From Macrostomum hystrix (Eukaryota; Platyhelminthes; Macrostomidae), in the NCBI GenBank assembly GCA_950097015.1, contig CATNEN010000038.1, positions 2,853,501-2,917,500 on the forward strand: a stretch of DNA of 64,000 nt, read 5' to 3'. The position numbers and the translations under genes are program-made. Positions 9,571 through 23,600 of this stretch are shown here, in pieces. The stretch's first letter is position 1. The number at the start of each line of letters is the position of its first letter. A model generated the notes under the pieces. The model was not told where the DNA came from. It made no database searches and saw nothing but the letters and a program-made list of their open reading frames with translations.

Positions 9571-11605
9571 CTGAAAAAAAAGTTTGTATCCTTATGGCAG
9601 AAACTGCTAAATCCATTTCTAATCTTTATGAACTTTTCATTTAAAATTAATTATCATCTTGGAAACCTTTGCAATGCATTAAAAAAGTTTTAATATTTTT
9701 TTACTTTTTATTAACAAAGACAAACCTTCAGAGCATCAGGCAGGTCAAAATTCAAGACTGTAATACACTAGCTATAGGTTGGATTTGGCACATGGGCCAT
9801 ACTTTGCCAACCCCTGCACTAGGCCTAGCTAGATTTATTTTGTTCAATGATAGCAACTGAAAGGTTATGATAAATTAATTTGATGATGATATCATAAATT
9901 TAATGTCTACATTTTTATTAAATATGATATACAAAGGGCTGGGCCCTAATGTTTACTTTTATAGTTAATTATTCAACATACGATATTTTAAAATTTTCAA
10001 GCCTATTTATTGATAATTCTTGACAACAGTAAGCTATAAAAATATATAAATACTTGATGCTTCAAATTTAAGAAAAAAATCAATCCTATAGAACTGCTTA
10101 TTAATATTTTCACTGTATTTCAATTCTCATATATAATTTATAAAGGCAATAAGTACAATAAAGTTAAACAAATTAATAGTTTAACCCATATAAGCAGCTA
10201 GGCCTATTGGTTTGTAAGAGTTCCTTACAACATCAATATGCCTATGTAATATTAAAACTTGTGTACTAATATGGCCCTTTAGAATGTTAACAATCCCTTA
10301 GTTTCACACAATTATTTTAGGAGAAAATACCTTTCTTATATTAGCTAGGTACCACAAGTAAATAATAAAAGCCAATCTTTCAAATATGCCTAATGTTGCA
10401 GTTTGTGGCTATGTCTATGGCCAAAACCAAAGAGAAAAGGAGGGGTAAACAGTGGGAGGAAAAGTGGAAATTTCATTCTTGCTTTACCCTTGCCTTGTTT
10501 GTCTTTTGCAGCATTCTTTTCTGGGTAGCTCACTACCACACTTGCTAAGGGCACTGCTATGACATCTGAGTGGTTTGTTTTTTGCTGTTTGTTGGTTGGG
10601 GTGTGGCTTTGTGGGGTAGAATTAAGTCTGATACTAAATTGTAAGTCTGATACTACTTTCAAGTTTCATGTTGTTGCCATGCATCTACATCCATTATAGA
10701 TCCCAGCCGCATTAATTTTTTAAACTCATTCCTTAGACATTTCGCATGCAATAATTATTCTGGCGCTTGGTTTAATCCCTGAAAAAAATCTGAAAAAAGT
10801 CGCCATTTGTGGCGACGACGAATAATATCTTATATTTACCCTGCAAAGTAAAATAATGACTACATGCACGTCACACATCATACAACAACAGTTAGCCGCA
10901 CAACAAACATGACGATGACAGGAACATATTTTGCAATTCTGTATGGTACATTTTTCGTTGATTGTTGTCATTGATAACATGAATAATCATTTTTACGTTC
11001 ACCGCATAATAAGAATCAACTAAAGTACACACTTCACGATGTAGTAATTTAAATGGTTCGATTTTCTGTCTGCTTCTAAGAAGTCATATAAAAACAAACA
11101 GACACAACTTTTTTTACACCTCCTAAAATAATTATTTTTCTTGCATTTATATAGTAATACATAAAAAATAACATATATATCAAACGATTTCTACATCCAT
11201 CTCAGACTTTTTAAAGTTCCAGTTTCGAAGAAAAAACTTTAACTTGTGTAGGACGAACAACAACGAATCAGACGCATCTCTCAGTGTGCTGTCTAGAAAA
11301 GTCCTGACAAAATTTTGCCGCATTTGAAGCTGCATTTCAAAAGTAGGCCTAGGAAAATTTTAAATCAAGCTTTATTTAGCCTTTTTTCTCTTTTTATTGT
11401 TCAGCCAACTGTTACGTGCCTTGTTAAATTGAATCTAGTTTAAGTCAAACGCCAATAATATTCCTAGGGGCTACTTCCTTGTAATGCAATTATAATTAAA
11501 CTAAATTCACGATATTTCAACTTGGATTTGTGTAAAGAAACTGTTCTTTAGACCAATATTCTGGTAAATTACATGTTTAATTTTAGAATTCAAATAATAT
11601 AAATA
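9571..11605. other. AT-rich region between divergent HGH1 and MYPT genes
   Basis: About 2 kb with no convincing exon. It should hold the missing first exon and promoter of HGH1 (minus) and the 5' UTR and promoter of the MYPT gene (plus). The frames at 10390-10662 and 10726-10980 look like chance translations. No array or known element was recognised. Confidence 0.4.
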
Positions 11606-14600
11606 ATGGATCGGCCTAAGTTTGAGTCTGGTGCCTTGACAAAGAATGTTCAAAGTAGACGTGATCAAATTCGTTCGTGGGAGTCATCTGAAACCAACAA
11701 GGCTACATCTAAAATGCGAAATCAGCAAAAAGTAAAGTTTCGTTTTGAAGTTGCCTTTCTTGCTGCATGTAGTTCATCTGATTTTGATGAAATTACAAGG
11801 TTGTTACAGGAAGAAAAGGTTGATATTAACACTAGCAATGTAGATGGCCTTACTGCTCTACACCAGGTAATAGGAATGGATTGTTATTTTTCACATTTTC
11901 TTCATTTTGTCATTTTACTTAAAAAGTGCCAGAATGTATATTTTTTGCTGAAGCATGTAACTAACTTATATTTTCACTTCTGTGAAAAAATATTGTAGCA
12001 ATATCATGCTTAACTTCAGTTACTAACTTTTAATTAGTAGGCCCAAACGTAGCAAAAGAAGTAAGAAACTATAGTTAGTTACTTATACCATGATGTCATT
12101 AGGTAGAAGACCTTTAAAGTGTTTCTTCAGCAACTATATATATTGCATTCAATAGCCTTAATAGTTTTAAGCATTATAAGTCGTTTTTAGTTTATTTATT
12201 ACTCAAGCCATAGTTTGTGTATCTACTTGGATTTTTATAAAATTCTATCTAAGTACATTCAATTAGCTTCTTATCTGATGTGTCATTCCCAATAAATATA
12301 TTTTTTGTATTGGCTAGCTCTTTATTTTAACTAAAAATGCTCTTATTTTAAACTGTTTAGCTTCTAAAAGTTCTAATTAGCCAGCAAGAGTTGTCATCAA
12401 GATAAACCTTTGATTTTTCAGTGGAAATATATGAGTAACAAAATGACTATAGTGTAGTCAAAATACCCTGGAGATATGATAGAATGATCTAATGTGTTTG
12501 CCTCTCACACTTAAGCAAAGGTCCCTAAGCTCAATTCTGAAGAAGGTTTGGGGCTTGTGCCCTCGAGGGCCAACTTCTAAAGTATATACTGCTTGACAAT
12601 CAGAATGTCAGCATAGATATATATATTTTTTATAAGCATGTGCCAGTGTACAGTATCCATGGGTGTATATAAAGGAGTCAGCTAAATAATCAGATTTGCC
12701 TCTATGCTAGCTATAAGTTGTGTCAGAAAATAATGGCCATTGCATGAAGCCTTACTACAATTATAGTAATATTGTTTTGCTAATCCTAATTTTTATAAAG
12801 ATAATTCTACTTTGTCATAGGTTAGTTCAAATCTAACAAGAAAGTTTTTTTAATAAGTAATTCAAAAAAACTGGAGAATAATATTTCAGGAGTTTTAATG
12901 TTTTTAAATGGCCTTTACAGCCTCATAATAATGATTTAAATCTAAAAACAAATTTGTCCCTTATAAACAGCAATGGCTTTTCAGGCTTAAACTGTTCTTA
13001 CAAATAGAGATTGAATGAATTTAAGAATTTTTGTAATCCAAAAAAAACTATTATTCAGATTCACCTTTTACTGAATACCAAATCTGGATAACAAATATTT
13101 GTTCCAACTCTGCTTATAAACAAAAAGGGCATCCTTTATAATCTTGGAAATGTTTAAATGCTGTACTTAGCTACTCTTGCTAAGGATATACTTATGTTTT
13201 ATCATACATAAACTCTAATATTGTCTGTTCTATAATTGTTTCAACAATTAGTGCAATAAAGAGTTTGAATTATTATTATTTTTCCTATAACTTTGATACA
13301 TTAACACCACTAGTAAGAAAAAGCATAGAAATAAAATGTTAATTGGCTAATGACTGAAAACTAAAGCAGATTGCAGTATTTAAACATATCTTTTGTGAGC
13401 GACTTACATACAGCTTGTTTGTCACCTAATTTGTCACCTAAAGAAGATACCAGTTAAGCATGTTAAGCTGCGATTTGAGTCAAACCATTGGACTGTCAGT
13501 TTCTAAGTTCCTCATAACCCTCTTCTCATAATAAGGCCTGCATTGACAACAAACTTGAGCTTGTCCGCTTCCTCTGCGAGCATGGCGCAGATCTGCACGC
13601 CCGCGACAAGGAGGGCTGGACGCCCTTGCACGCCACGGCTCTGGGAGGCCACACCGAGATCGCCAAATATTTGCTGAAGCGCGGCGCCTCCCTCACAGCC
13701 GCCAACAGTGACGGCGATTTGCCTCGCGACGTAGCCGAAAGATCCGAGATGCGCAACCTTCTGCGCACCGGCCTGACCGAGGTGGAGGAAACCGCCGCCA
13801 GGGACGCCGAGGCGGCCGCCCTGCTCGCCGACGCCACCGAATGGCAGCGTGCCGGCCGCTACAATGACATCCGCGATCCAGTAGCCAACGCTGGCCCGTT
13901 GCATGTGGCAGCAGCCAAAGGCTATCAGCGTGCCCTAGCCATCCTGTTGCAGTGCCCCGGAGCGCCTCTAGAAGCTGTCGACAATGACGGCTGGACGGCG
14001 TTGCACGCTGCGGCTCACTGGGGCCAAGCGGAGGCCTGCCAGCTACTGGTTCGACATGGCGCCAACATGGACGCTCTCACCAATGCTGTGAGTGCTTTGC
14101 TGCTTTTCTATACAGAATTTGCCTTGCTTGAGTCTTTTTCATTGCTCTCCTTGGTCATCTGCTGTACACTTGTTGGTCATCTGTTAGCCTTCTTGGTCAT
14201 CTGTTAGCCTTCTTGGTCATCTGCTAGCCTTCTTGGTCATCTGTTAGCCTTCTTGGTCATCTGCTAGCCTTCTTGGTCATCTGCTAGCCTTCTTGGTCAT
14301 CTGTTAGCCTTCTTGGTCATCTGTTAGCCTTCTTGGTCATCTGTTAGCCTTCTTGGTCATCTGCTAGCCTTCTTGGTCATCTGTTAGCCTTCTTGGTCAT
14401 CTGTTAGCCTTCTTGGTCATCTGTTAGCCTTCTTGGTCATCTGCTAGCCTTCTTGGTCATCTGTTAGCCTTCTTGGTCATCTGTTAGCCTTCTTAGTCAT
14501 CTGCTAGTCTTCTTGGTCATCTGCTAGCCTTCTTAGTCATCTGCTAGTCTTCTTGGTCATCTGCCACCCTGGTGATTTCTTACTTGTCACCTGACTAGCT

Positions 14601-17600
14601 TTAATTAAAGCCACAATCCAACAATCTAACCATTTAAGAATCAAACAGTCTTTGATCTAGCAGACGATTCAGTTAAGCAGTTGCTTCATGAATTAAAGAG
14701 CAAACAACGAGAGGTAAGCCAAAATCTGTCATATACTTTGCTCTCTACTGATAGTCAGTAATCAGTAGTCTGATACGCATATGAGAAAGATGTCATATCA
14801 TAATTATTTGTGAAACTTTCGCAGCTGATGCGGGAGCAGGTGATTAAACGGCCAGCCCCGGTGATCTCAAACCTGAAAGTGGAAGAAGGCAGGGGACACT
14901 CCATGAGGCGGTGAGTTGTTGCTTAATTTTGTTACAATCGGCTCCAGAAATTGCTAGCTAGGAATGAAATCTAAACCTAAGTGCTTCAGTTAACTTACGT
15001 CAAGTGCTGATGTTCTCTGAATTTCAGTAGCGAATCCCTGCCGCAGAGTCAGTGCGGAGCCGTGATTCCGCTAAAGAAGTGCGGAGCCATGCACTCATTT
15101 TCAGATCGCTTTCAATCAGTTGCTTAACTTTGATTTGAGATCAAGTTTTTTTTATTTATTGACGAAATCATTTGGTGCTCTTTATCGCATTGTTTCGAAT
15201 CGTTGATTTTTATTGCTCTGTTTGATCTGATAAATTATTGCTAGGTGCAATCCTTACTACTAACTAGCACTTGAGTAGTGTAGTAAGAAAATATTCGAAT
15301 CGGATAATCTACAGCATGGTGTAAAATCTTGAGTAGCAAATTCTCGTCAGTTAAATAGCATGTTCTTATCTGCCTACTTGTAAGTAGACAAGTAGTGAGT
15401 TGGCCGCTCAAATTTCAGTTTTTCAGTTCAAAAAGACCCGCCATTTCAACCCTGCCTGAATTCGTCAACCTATTCAGGAGTTCCGTGACCCGCCTGCCCC
15501 AGTCGGAGCGGCACGATCTCACGCAGAAGGGCGCCGAGCAGGAGAAGCACCCGGAGAAGCTCCTGCTCGGTGTCGGCGGCACGGCGCCAGGAAAATCGTT
15601 GCCGCCGACATCAGCAACGACAGCTGCTGCCGTGGCATCGTCAGGCAGATCGCCGCTGGCCTCAAGCGAGTCGCTCAGCTCAGATGACGAACTGCGCCAG
15701 GCGCAGGCGGTGAAGTCGGCGACACAGCAGCAGCGTCCAACTCCGTCTCCGCCATCCTTTGTCGTCACGACGACCTCGGAATCGTCGACTCCGCCTGTTT
15801 CAACTGCAACGTCGGCAGCGAGTTCAGCATTGTCAGCAGCTAAGCGTCGCGTGGAGATCATCCCGGCCACGCCTGCGCCCGCTGCGCAGTCGGTGACTGG
15901 GGACTCGGCCTCTGAACAGCAGCCTTCAGCTTCGAAGAGTAAAGTTCGCGTGAGTGTTAAAGCATTATTTGTGTAATTGGCCCAATAGGGGCAGGTGTAA
16001 TCAATGTAATCAATTATTCAGATTAAATAATTGTTCTTGAATATCTCAGGGTTAAAAGACAAGCAATTACTGTCCCTATTTTAAACTGCCTCGTTAATCG
16101 CAGGCCACACCTATTCAAACTGTGCCGGAGGATGTAAGTGTGCTCAAACACTACTCAAGCCTTTACTTATTCGCCTTCAATATTGTTTTCAGCTCTAGCT
16201 GGTAGAGTTTCACAAACTTAGTCTGTACTGTATGAAAGCTTTTGGCAATGAAACTGAGTGTATCTACCTAGTCTAGCCCGTGACCCAATGTCTGGTTTGC
16301 ATGCGAACTGGTGTCACTAAGCAATGCACTTTTATATTCTTCTTATTGTGCTTTTCTCTATTCTTAAGTTGGACAAGTGGTTAAAGCTTGAAGTGGAGTT
16401 TTGATTTGCATGTTATAAGGGGATTCGATTTAAAGTTTTTCTATTTATCATATTTATCACATGGGTGGGACAATTATGGATGGGTCAAGTGATTGAAGAT
16501 TTAGATTAGTTGAATGAATATTAGGATTTCAAGGTATCAGGTAGTGAGATTAGTGATTATTTAAAGGATTAGAGACTAACTGACAGATTAGGGACCGAGT
16601 GTAAGGATTGGGATTAAATGTACGGATTAGGATCTTATATTGGATTAGGGATTAAGTAGTAGGATTAAAGATGAAGTGGTGGATCAGGTAGTGAGATTAG
16701 TGATTATTTAAAGGATTAGAGACTAACTGACAGATTAGGGACCGAGCGTAAGGATTAGGATCTTATATTGGATTAGGGATTAAGTAGTAGGATTAAAGAT
16801 AAAGTGGTGGATCAGGTAGTGAGATTAGTGATTATTTAAAGGATTAGAGACTAACTGACAAATTAGGGACCGAGTGTAAGGATTAGGATCTTATATTGGA
16901 TTAGGGATTAAGTAGTAGGATTAAAGATAAAGTGGTGGATCAGGTAGTGAGATTAGTGATTATTTAAAGGATTAGAGACTAACTGACAGATTAGGGACCG
17001 AGTGTAAGGATTAGGATCTTATATTGGATTAGGGATTAAGTAGTAGGTTTAAAGATACAGTGGTGGATCAGGTAGTGAGATTAGTGATTATTTAAAGGAT
17101 TAGAGACTAACTGACAAATTAGGGACCGAGTGTAAGGATTAGGATCTTATATTGGATTAGGGATTAAGTAGTAGGATTAAAGATAAAGTGGTGGATCAGG
17201 TAGTGAGATTAGTGATTATTTAAAGGATTAGAGACTAACTGACAGATTAGGGACCGAGTGTAAGGATTAGGATCTTATATTGGATTAGGGATTAAGTAGT
17301 AGGATTAAAGATAAAGTGGTGGATCAGGTATTTGATATTAAAGTTTCAGGATTTGAGTAAATAGTTTAATGATTAGCGAAATTATTAAGGGATTAAGGCA
17401 ATAGGGTTGGGGTTTAGGTTGTTGGCTTAAGGTTGGAGCGAGGGAAATGTGTTAATTAAGGTTTCATTTGATTTTTTTGTTTTTAATGGTTCTTAGTTGA
17501 ATAAAGTTTTTTAAATAGAATAAAATTTTAGTTTTAATTTCAAATTTTTGTTGCTTTCTAAAAAGTTAAGCTTAATAATGCGAAATCGGCATGTCAAAGT

Positions 17601-20600
17601 ACATTTCCTCTGTAGCCAATACACCTCTAGCGCTAGAGCCTGTTTGTGATATTGTAACAATAAAATAGTTATAAAACTGCATTTTTACGAATGTTAACCA
17701 GCTTAAATTTCATTCCTTGGTTGTTATTATTGTTGTCCAAACTGTATTTCACAGGGATTTTTTATTGAAAAAGTTTTCTGTAAACAGTTATTCGACTCTT
17801 ATCGCTTCTAGACAAGCGTTTTTCTAAAAAATGTAATCCCTTTTCTCGATTAGCTTGCTCGTTAGTTCTGCTGGTTGCTTTTTGCTCTTTGGAATCTACT
17901 CGTGACTTCGATCCCAATTCAAATTATCCCCTAAGCATCTCAATCCCTATTAATCCCATACGTATCTCAATCCCTAGTAATCCCTTACGTATCTCCATCC
18001 CTAGTAATCCCTTACGTATCTCAATCCCTATTAATCCCATACGTATCTCCATCCCTAGTAATCCCTTACGTATCTCAATCCCTAGTAATCCCATACGTAT
18101 CTCCATCCCTAGTAATCCCTTACGTATCTCCATCCCTAGTAATCCCTTACATATCTCCATCCCTAGTAATCCCTTACGTATCTCCATCCCTAGTAATCCC
18201 TTACGTATCTCCATCCCTAGTAATCCCTTACGTATCTCCATCCCTATTAATCCCATACGTATCTCCATCCCTAGTAATCCCTTACGTATCTCAATCCCTA
18301 GTAATCCCATACGTATCTCCATCCCTAGTAATCCCTTACGTATCTCCATCCCTAGTAATCCCTTACGTATCTCCATCCCTAGTAATCCCATACGTATCTC
18401 CATCCCTAGTAATCCCATACGTATCTCCATCCCTAGTAATCCCATACGTATCTCCATCCCTAGTAATCCCTTACGTATCTCCATCCCTAGTAATCCCATA
18501 CGTATCTCCATCCCTAGTAATCCCTTACGTATCTCCATCCCTATTAATCCCATACGTATCTCAATCCCTAGTAATCCCATACGTATCTCCATCCCTAGTA
18601 ATCCCTTACGTATCTCCATCCCTAGTAATCGATTGCGTATCTCCATCCCTAGTAATCCCATACGTATCTCCATCCCTAGTAATCCCTTACGTATCTCCAT
18701 CCCTAGTAATCCCATACGTATCTCCATCCCTAGTAATCCCTTACGTATCTCCATCCCTAGTAATCCCATACGTATCTCTATCCCTAGTAATCCCATACGT
18801 ATCTCCATCCCTAGTAATCCCATACGTATCTCTATCCCTAGTAATCCCATACGTATCTCCATCCCTAGTAATCCCATACGTATCTCTATCCCTAGTAATC
18901 CCATACGTATCTCAATCCCTAGTAATCCCATACGTATCTCTATCCCTAGTAATCCCATACGTATCTCTATCCCTAGTAATCCCATACGTATCTCCATCCC
19001 TAGTAATCCCATACGTATCTCCATCCCTAGTAATCCCTTACGTATCTCCATCCCTAGTAATCCCATACGTATCTCTATCCCTAGTAATCCCATACGTATC
19101 TCCATCCCTAGTAATCCCATACGTATCTCTATCCCTAGTAATCCCATACGTATCTCCATCCCTAGTAATCCCATACGTATCTCTATCCCTAGTAATCCCA
19201 TACGTATCTCCATCCCTAGTAATCCCTTACGTATCTCCATCCCTAGTAATCCCTTACGTATCTCCATCCCTATTAATCCCATACGTATCTCCATCCCTAG
19301 TAATCCCTTACGTATCTCAATCCCTAGTAATCCCATACGTATCTCCATCCCTAGTAATCCCTTACGTATCTCCATCCCTAGTAATCCCTTACGTATCTCC
19401 ATCCCTAGTAATCCCATACGTATCTCCATCCCTAGTAATCCCATACGTATCTCCATCCCTAGTAATCCCATACGTATCTCCATCCCTAGTAATCCCTTAC
19501 GTATCTCCATCCCTAGTAATCCCATACGTATCTCCATCCCTAGTAATCCCATACGTATCTCTATCCCTAGTAATCCCATACGTATCTCTATCCCTAGTAA
19601 TCCCATACGTATCTCCATCCCTAGTAATCCCATACGTATCTCCATCCCTAGTAATCCCTTACGTATCTCCATCCCTAGTAATCCCATACGTATCTCTATC
19701 CCTAGTAATCCCATACGTATCTCCATCCCTAGTAATCCCATACGTATCTCTATCCCTAGTAATCCCATACGTATCTCCATCCCTAGTAATCCCATACGTA
19801 TCTCTATCCCTAGTAATCCCATACGTATCTCCATCCCTAGTAATCCCTTACGTATCTCCATCCCTAGTAATCCCTTACGTATCTCCATCCCTATTAATCC
19901 CATACGTATCTCCATCCCTAGTAATCCCTTACGTATCTCAATCCCTAGTAATCCCATACGTATCTCCATCCCTAGTAATCCCTTACGTATCTCCATCCCT
20001 AGTAATCCCTTACGTATCTCCATCCCTAGTAATCCCATACGTATCTCCATCCCTAGTAATCCCATACGTATCTCCATCCCTAGTAATCCCATACGTATCT
20101 CCATCCCTAGTAATCCCTTACGTATCTCCATCCCTAGTAATCCCATACGTATCTCCATCCCTAGTAATCCCTTACGTATCTCCATCCCTATTAATCCCAT
20201 ACGTATCTCAATCCCTAGTAATCCCATACGTATCTCCATCCCTAGTAATCCCTTACGTATCTCCATCCCTAGTAATCCCATACGTATCTCCATCCCTAGT
20301 AATCCCATACGTATCTCCATCCCTAGTAATCGATTGCGTATCTCAACCCTTAGTAATCCCATACGTATCTCCATCCCTAGTAATCCCTTACGTATCTCCA
20401 TCCCTATTAATCCCATACGTATCTCCATCCCTAGTAATCGATTGCGTATCTCAACCCTTAGTAATCCCATACGTATCTCCATCCCTAGTAATCCCTTACG
20501 TATCTCCATCCCTATTAATCCCATACGTATCTCCATCCCTAGTAATCGATTGCGTATCTCAACCCTTAGTAATCCATACGTATCTCCATCCCTAGTAATC

Positions 20601-23600
20601 CCTTACGTATCTCCATCCCTATTAATCCCATACGTATCTCCATCCCTAGTAATCCCATACGTATCTCCATCCCTATTAATCCCATACGTATCTCCATCCC
20701 TAGTAATCGATTGCGTATCTCAACCCTTAGTAATCCCATACGTATCTCCATCCCTAGTAATCCCTTACGTATCTCCATCCCTATTAATCCCATACGTATC
20801 TCCATCCCTAGTAATCGATTGCGTATCTCAACCCTTAGTAATCCCATACGTATCTCCATCCCTAGTAATCCCATACGTATCTCAATCCCTAGTAATCCCT
20901 TACGTATCTCCATCCCTAGTAATCCCTTACGTATCTCAATCCCTAGTAATCCCTTACGTATCTCCATCCCTATTAATCCCATACGTATCTCTATCCCTAG
21001 TAATCCCTTACGTATCTCCATCCCTAGTAATCCCTTACGTATCTCCATCCCTAGTAATCCCTTACGTATCTCAATCCCTAGTAATCCCATACGTATCTCT
21101 ATCCCTATTAATCCCATACGTATCTCCATCCCTAGTAATCCCATACGTATCTCCATCCCTAGTAATCCCATACGTATCTCCATCCCTATTAATCCCATAC
21201 GTATCTCCATCCCTAGTAATCCCTGACGTATCTCCATCCCTAGTAATCCCTTACGTATCTCCATCCCTAGTAATCCCATACGTATCTCCATCCCTAGTAA
21301 TCCCATACGTATCTCCATCCCTAGTAATCCCATACGTATCTCCATCCCTAGTAATCCCTTACGTATCTCCATCCCTAGTAATCCCATACGTATCTCCATC
21401 CCTAGTAATCCCTTACGTATCTCCATCCCTATTAATCCCTTACGTATCTCAATCCCTAGTAATCCCTTACGTATCTCAATCCCTATTAATCCCATACGTA
21501 TCTCAATCCCTAGTAATCCCATACGTATCTCAATCCCTAGTAATCCCATACGTATCTCCATCCCTAGTAATCCCTTACGTATCTCCATCCCTAGTAATCC
21601 CATACGTATCTCCATCCCTAGTAATCCCATACGTATCTCCATCCCTAGTAATCCCATACGTATCTCCATCCCTAGTAATCCCATACGTATCTCCATCCCT
21701 AGTAATCCCATACGTATCTCCATCCCTAGTAATCCCTTACGTATCTCCATCCCTAGTAATCCCATACGTATCTCCATCCCTAGTAATCCCATACGTATCT
21801 CAATCCCTAGTAATCCCATACGTATCTCCTATCCCTAGTAATCCCATACGTATCTCCATCCCTAGTAATCCCATACGTATCTCCATCCCTAGTAATCCCA
21901 TACGTATCTCCATCCCTAGTAATCCCATACGTATCTCCATCCCTAGTAATCCCCTTACGTATCTCAATCCCTATTAATCCCATTACGTATCTCTATCCCT
22001 AGTAATCCCTTACGTATCTCAATCCCTAGTAATCCCTTACGTATCTCTATCCCTAGTAATCCCTTACAGTATCTCCATCCCTAGTAATCCCCTTACATAT
22101 CTCCATCCCTAGTAATCCCTTACGTATCTCCATCCCTAGTAATCCCATACGTATCTCAATCCCTAGTAATCCCATACGTATCTCCATCCCTAGTAATCGA
22201 TTGCGTATCTCCATCCCTAGTAATCCCTTACGTATCTCAATCCCTAGTAATCCCTTACGTATCTCCATCCCTAGTAATCCCATACGTATCTCCATCCCTA
22301 GTAATCCCTTACGTATCTCCATCCCTAGTAATCCCATACGTATCTCCATCCCTAGTAATCCCTTACGTATCTCCATCCCTATTAATCCCATACGTATCTC
22401 AATCCCTAGTAATCCCATACGTATCTCCATCCCTAGTAATCCCTTACGTATCTCCATCCCTAGTAATCGATTGCGTATCTCCATCCCTAGTAATCCCATA
22501 CGTATCTCCATCCCTATTAATCCCATACGTATCTCCATCCCTAGTAATCCCTTACGTATCTCCATCCCTAGTAATCCCTTACGTATCTCCATCCCTAGTA
22601 ATCCCATACGTATCTCCATCCCTAGTAATCCCATACGTATCTCCATCCCTAGTAATCCCATACGTATCTCCATCCCTAGTAATCCCTTACGTATCTCCAT
22701 CCCTAGTAATCCCATACGTATCTCCATCCCTAGTAATCCCTTACGTATCTCCATCCCTATTAATCCCATACGTATCTCCATCCCTAGTAATCCCTTACGT
22801 ATCTCTATCCCTATTAATCCCATACGTATCTCAATCCCTAGTAATCCCATACGTATCTCAATCCCTAGTAATCCCATACGTATCTCCATCCCTAGTAATC
22901 CCATACGTATCTCAATCCCTAGTAATCCCATACGTATCTCTATCCCTAGTAATCCCATACGTATCTCAATCCCTAGTAATCCCATACGTATCTCCATCCC
23001 TAGTAATCCCATACGTATCTCAATCCCTAGTAATCCCATACGTATCTCCATCCCTAGTAATCCCTTACGTATCTCAATCCCTATTAATCCCATACGTATC
23101 TCTATCCCTAGTAATCCCTTACGTATCTCAATCCCTAGTAATCCCTTACGTATCTCTATCCCTAGTAATCCCTTACATATCTCCATCCCTAGTAATCCCT
23201 TACATATCTCCATCCCTAGTAATCCCTTACGTATCTCCATCCCTAGTAATCCCATACGTATCTCAATCCCTAGTAATCCCATACGTATCTCCATCCCTAG
23301 TAATCGATTGCGTATCTCCATCCCTAGTAATCCCTTACGTATCTCAATCCCTAGTAATCCCTTACGTATCTCCATCCCTAGTAATCCCTTACGTATCTCA
23401 ATCCCTAGTAATCCCATACGTATCTCAATCCCTATTAATCCCATACGTATCTCCATCCCTAGTAATCCCTTACGCATCTCCATCCCTAGTAATCCCATAC
23501 GTATCTCAATCCCTATTAATCCCATACGTATCTCAATCCCTATTAATCCCATACGTATCTCCATCCCTATTAATCCCATACGTATCTCCATCCCTAGTAA

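Noticed and set aside
10390-10980. Two minus frames as the missing HGH1 first exon
   Set aside because: Neither resembles the HGH1 N-terminus nor ends in a donor that joins in phase at 9570.
16600-17335. Interstitial telomere-like repeats (GGATTAG, GATTAGGG)
   Set aside because: The motif is irregular and part of a 128-bp unit; no run of a telomeric hexamer is present.
17889-21977. A 1,362-codon open frame on plus and an 870-codon one on minus
   Set aside because: Pure 27-bp minisatellite translation (NPIRISIPS on plus). It is open on both strands and lies inside a phase-matched MYPT intron.
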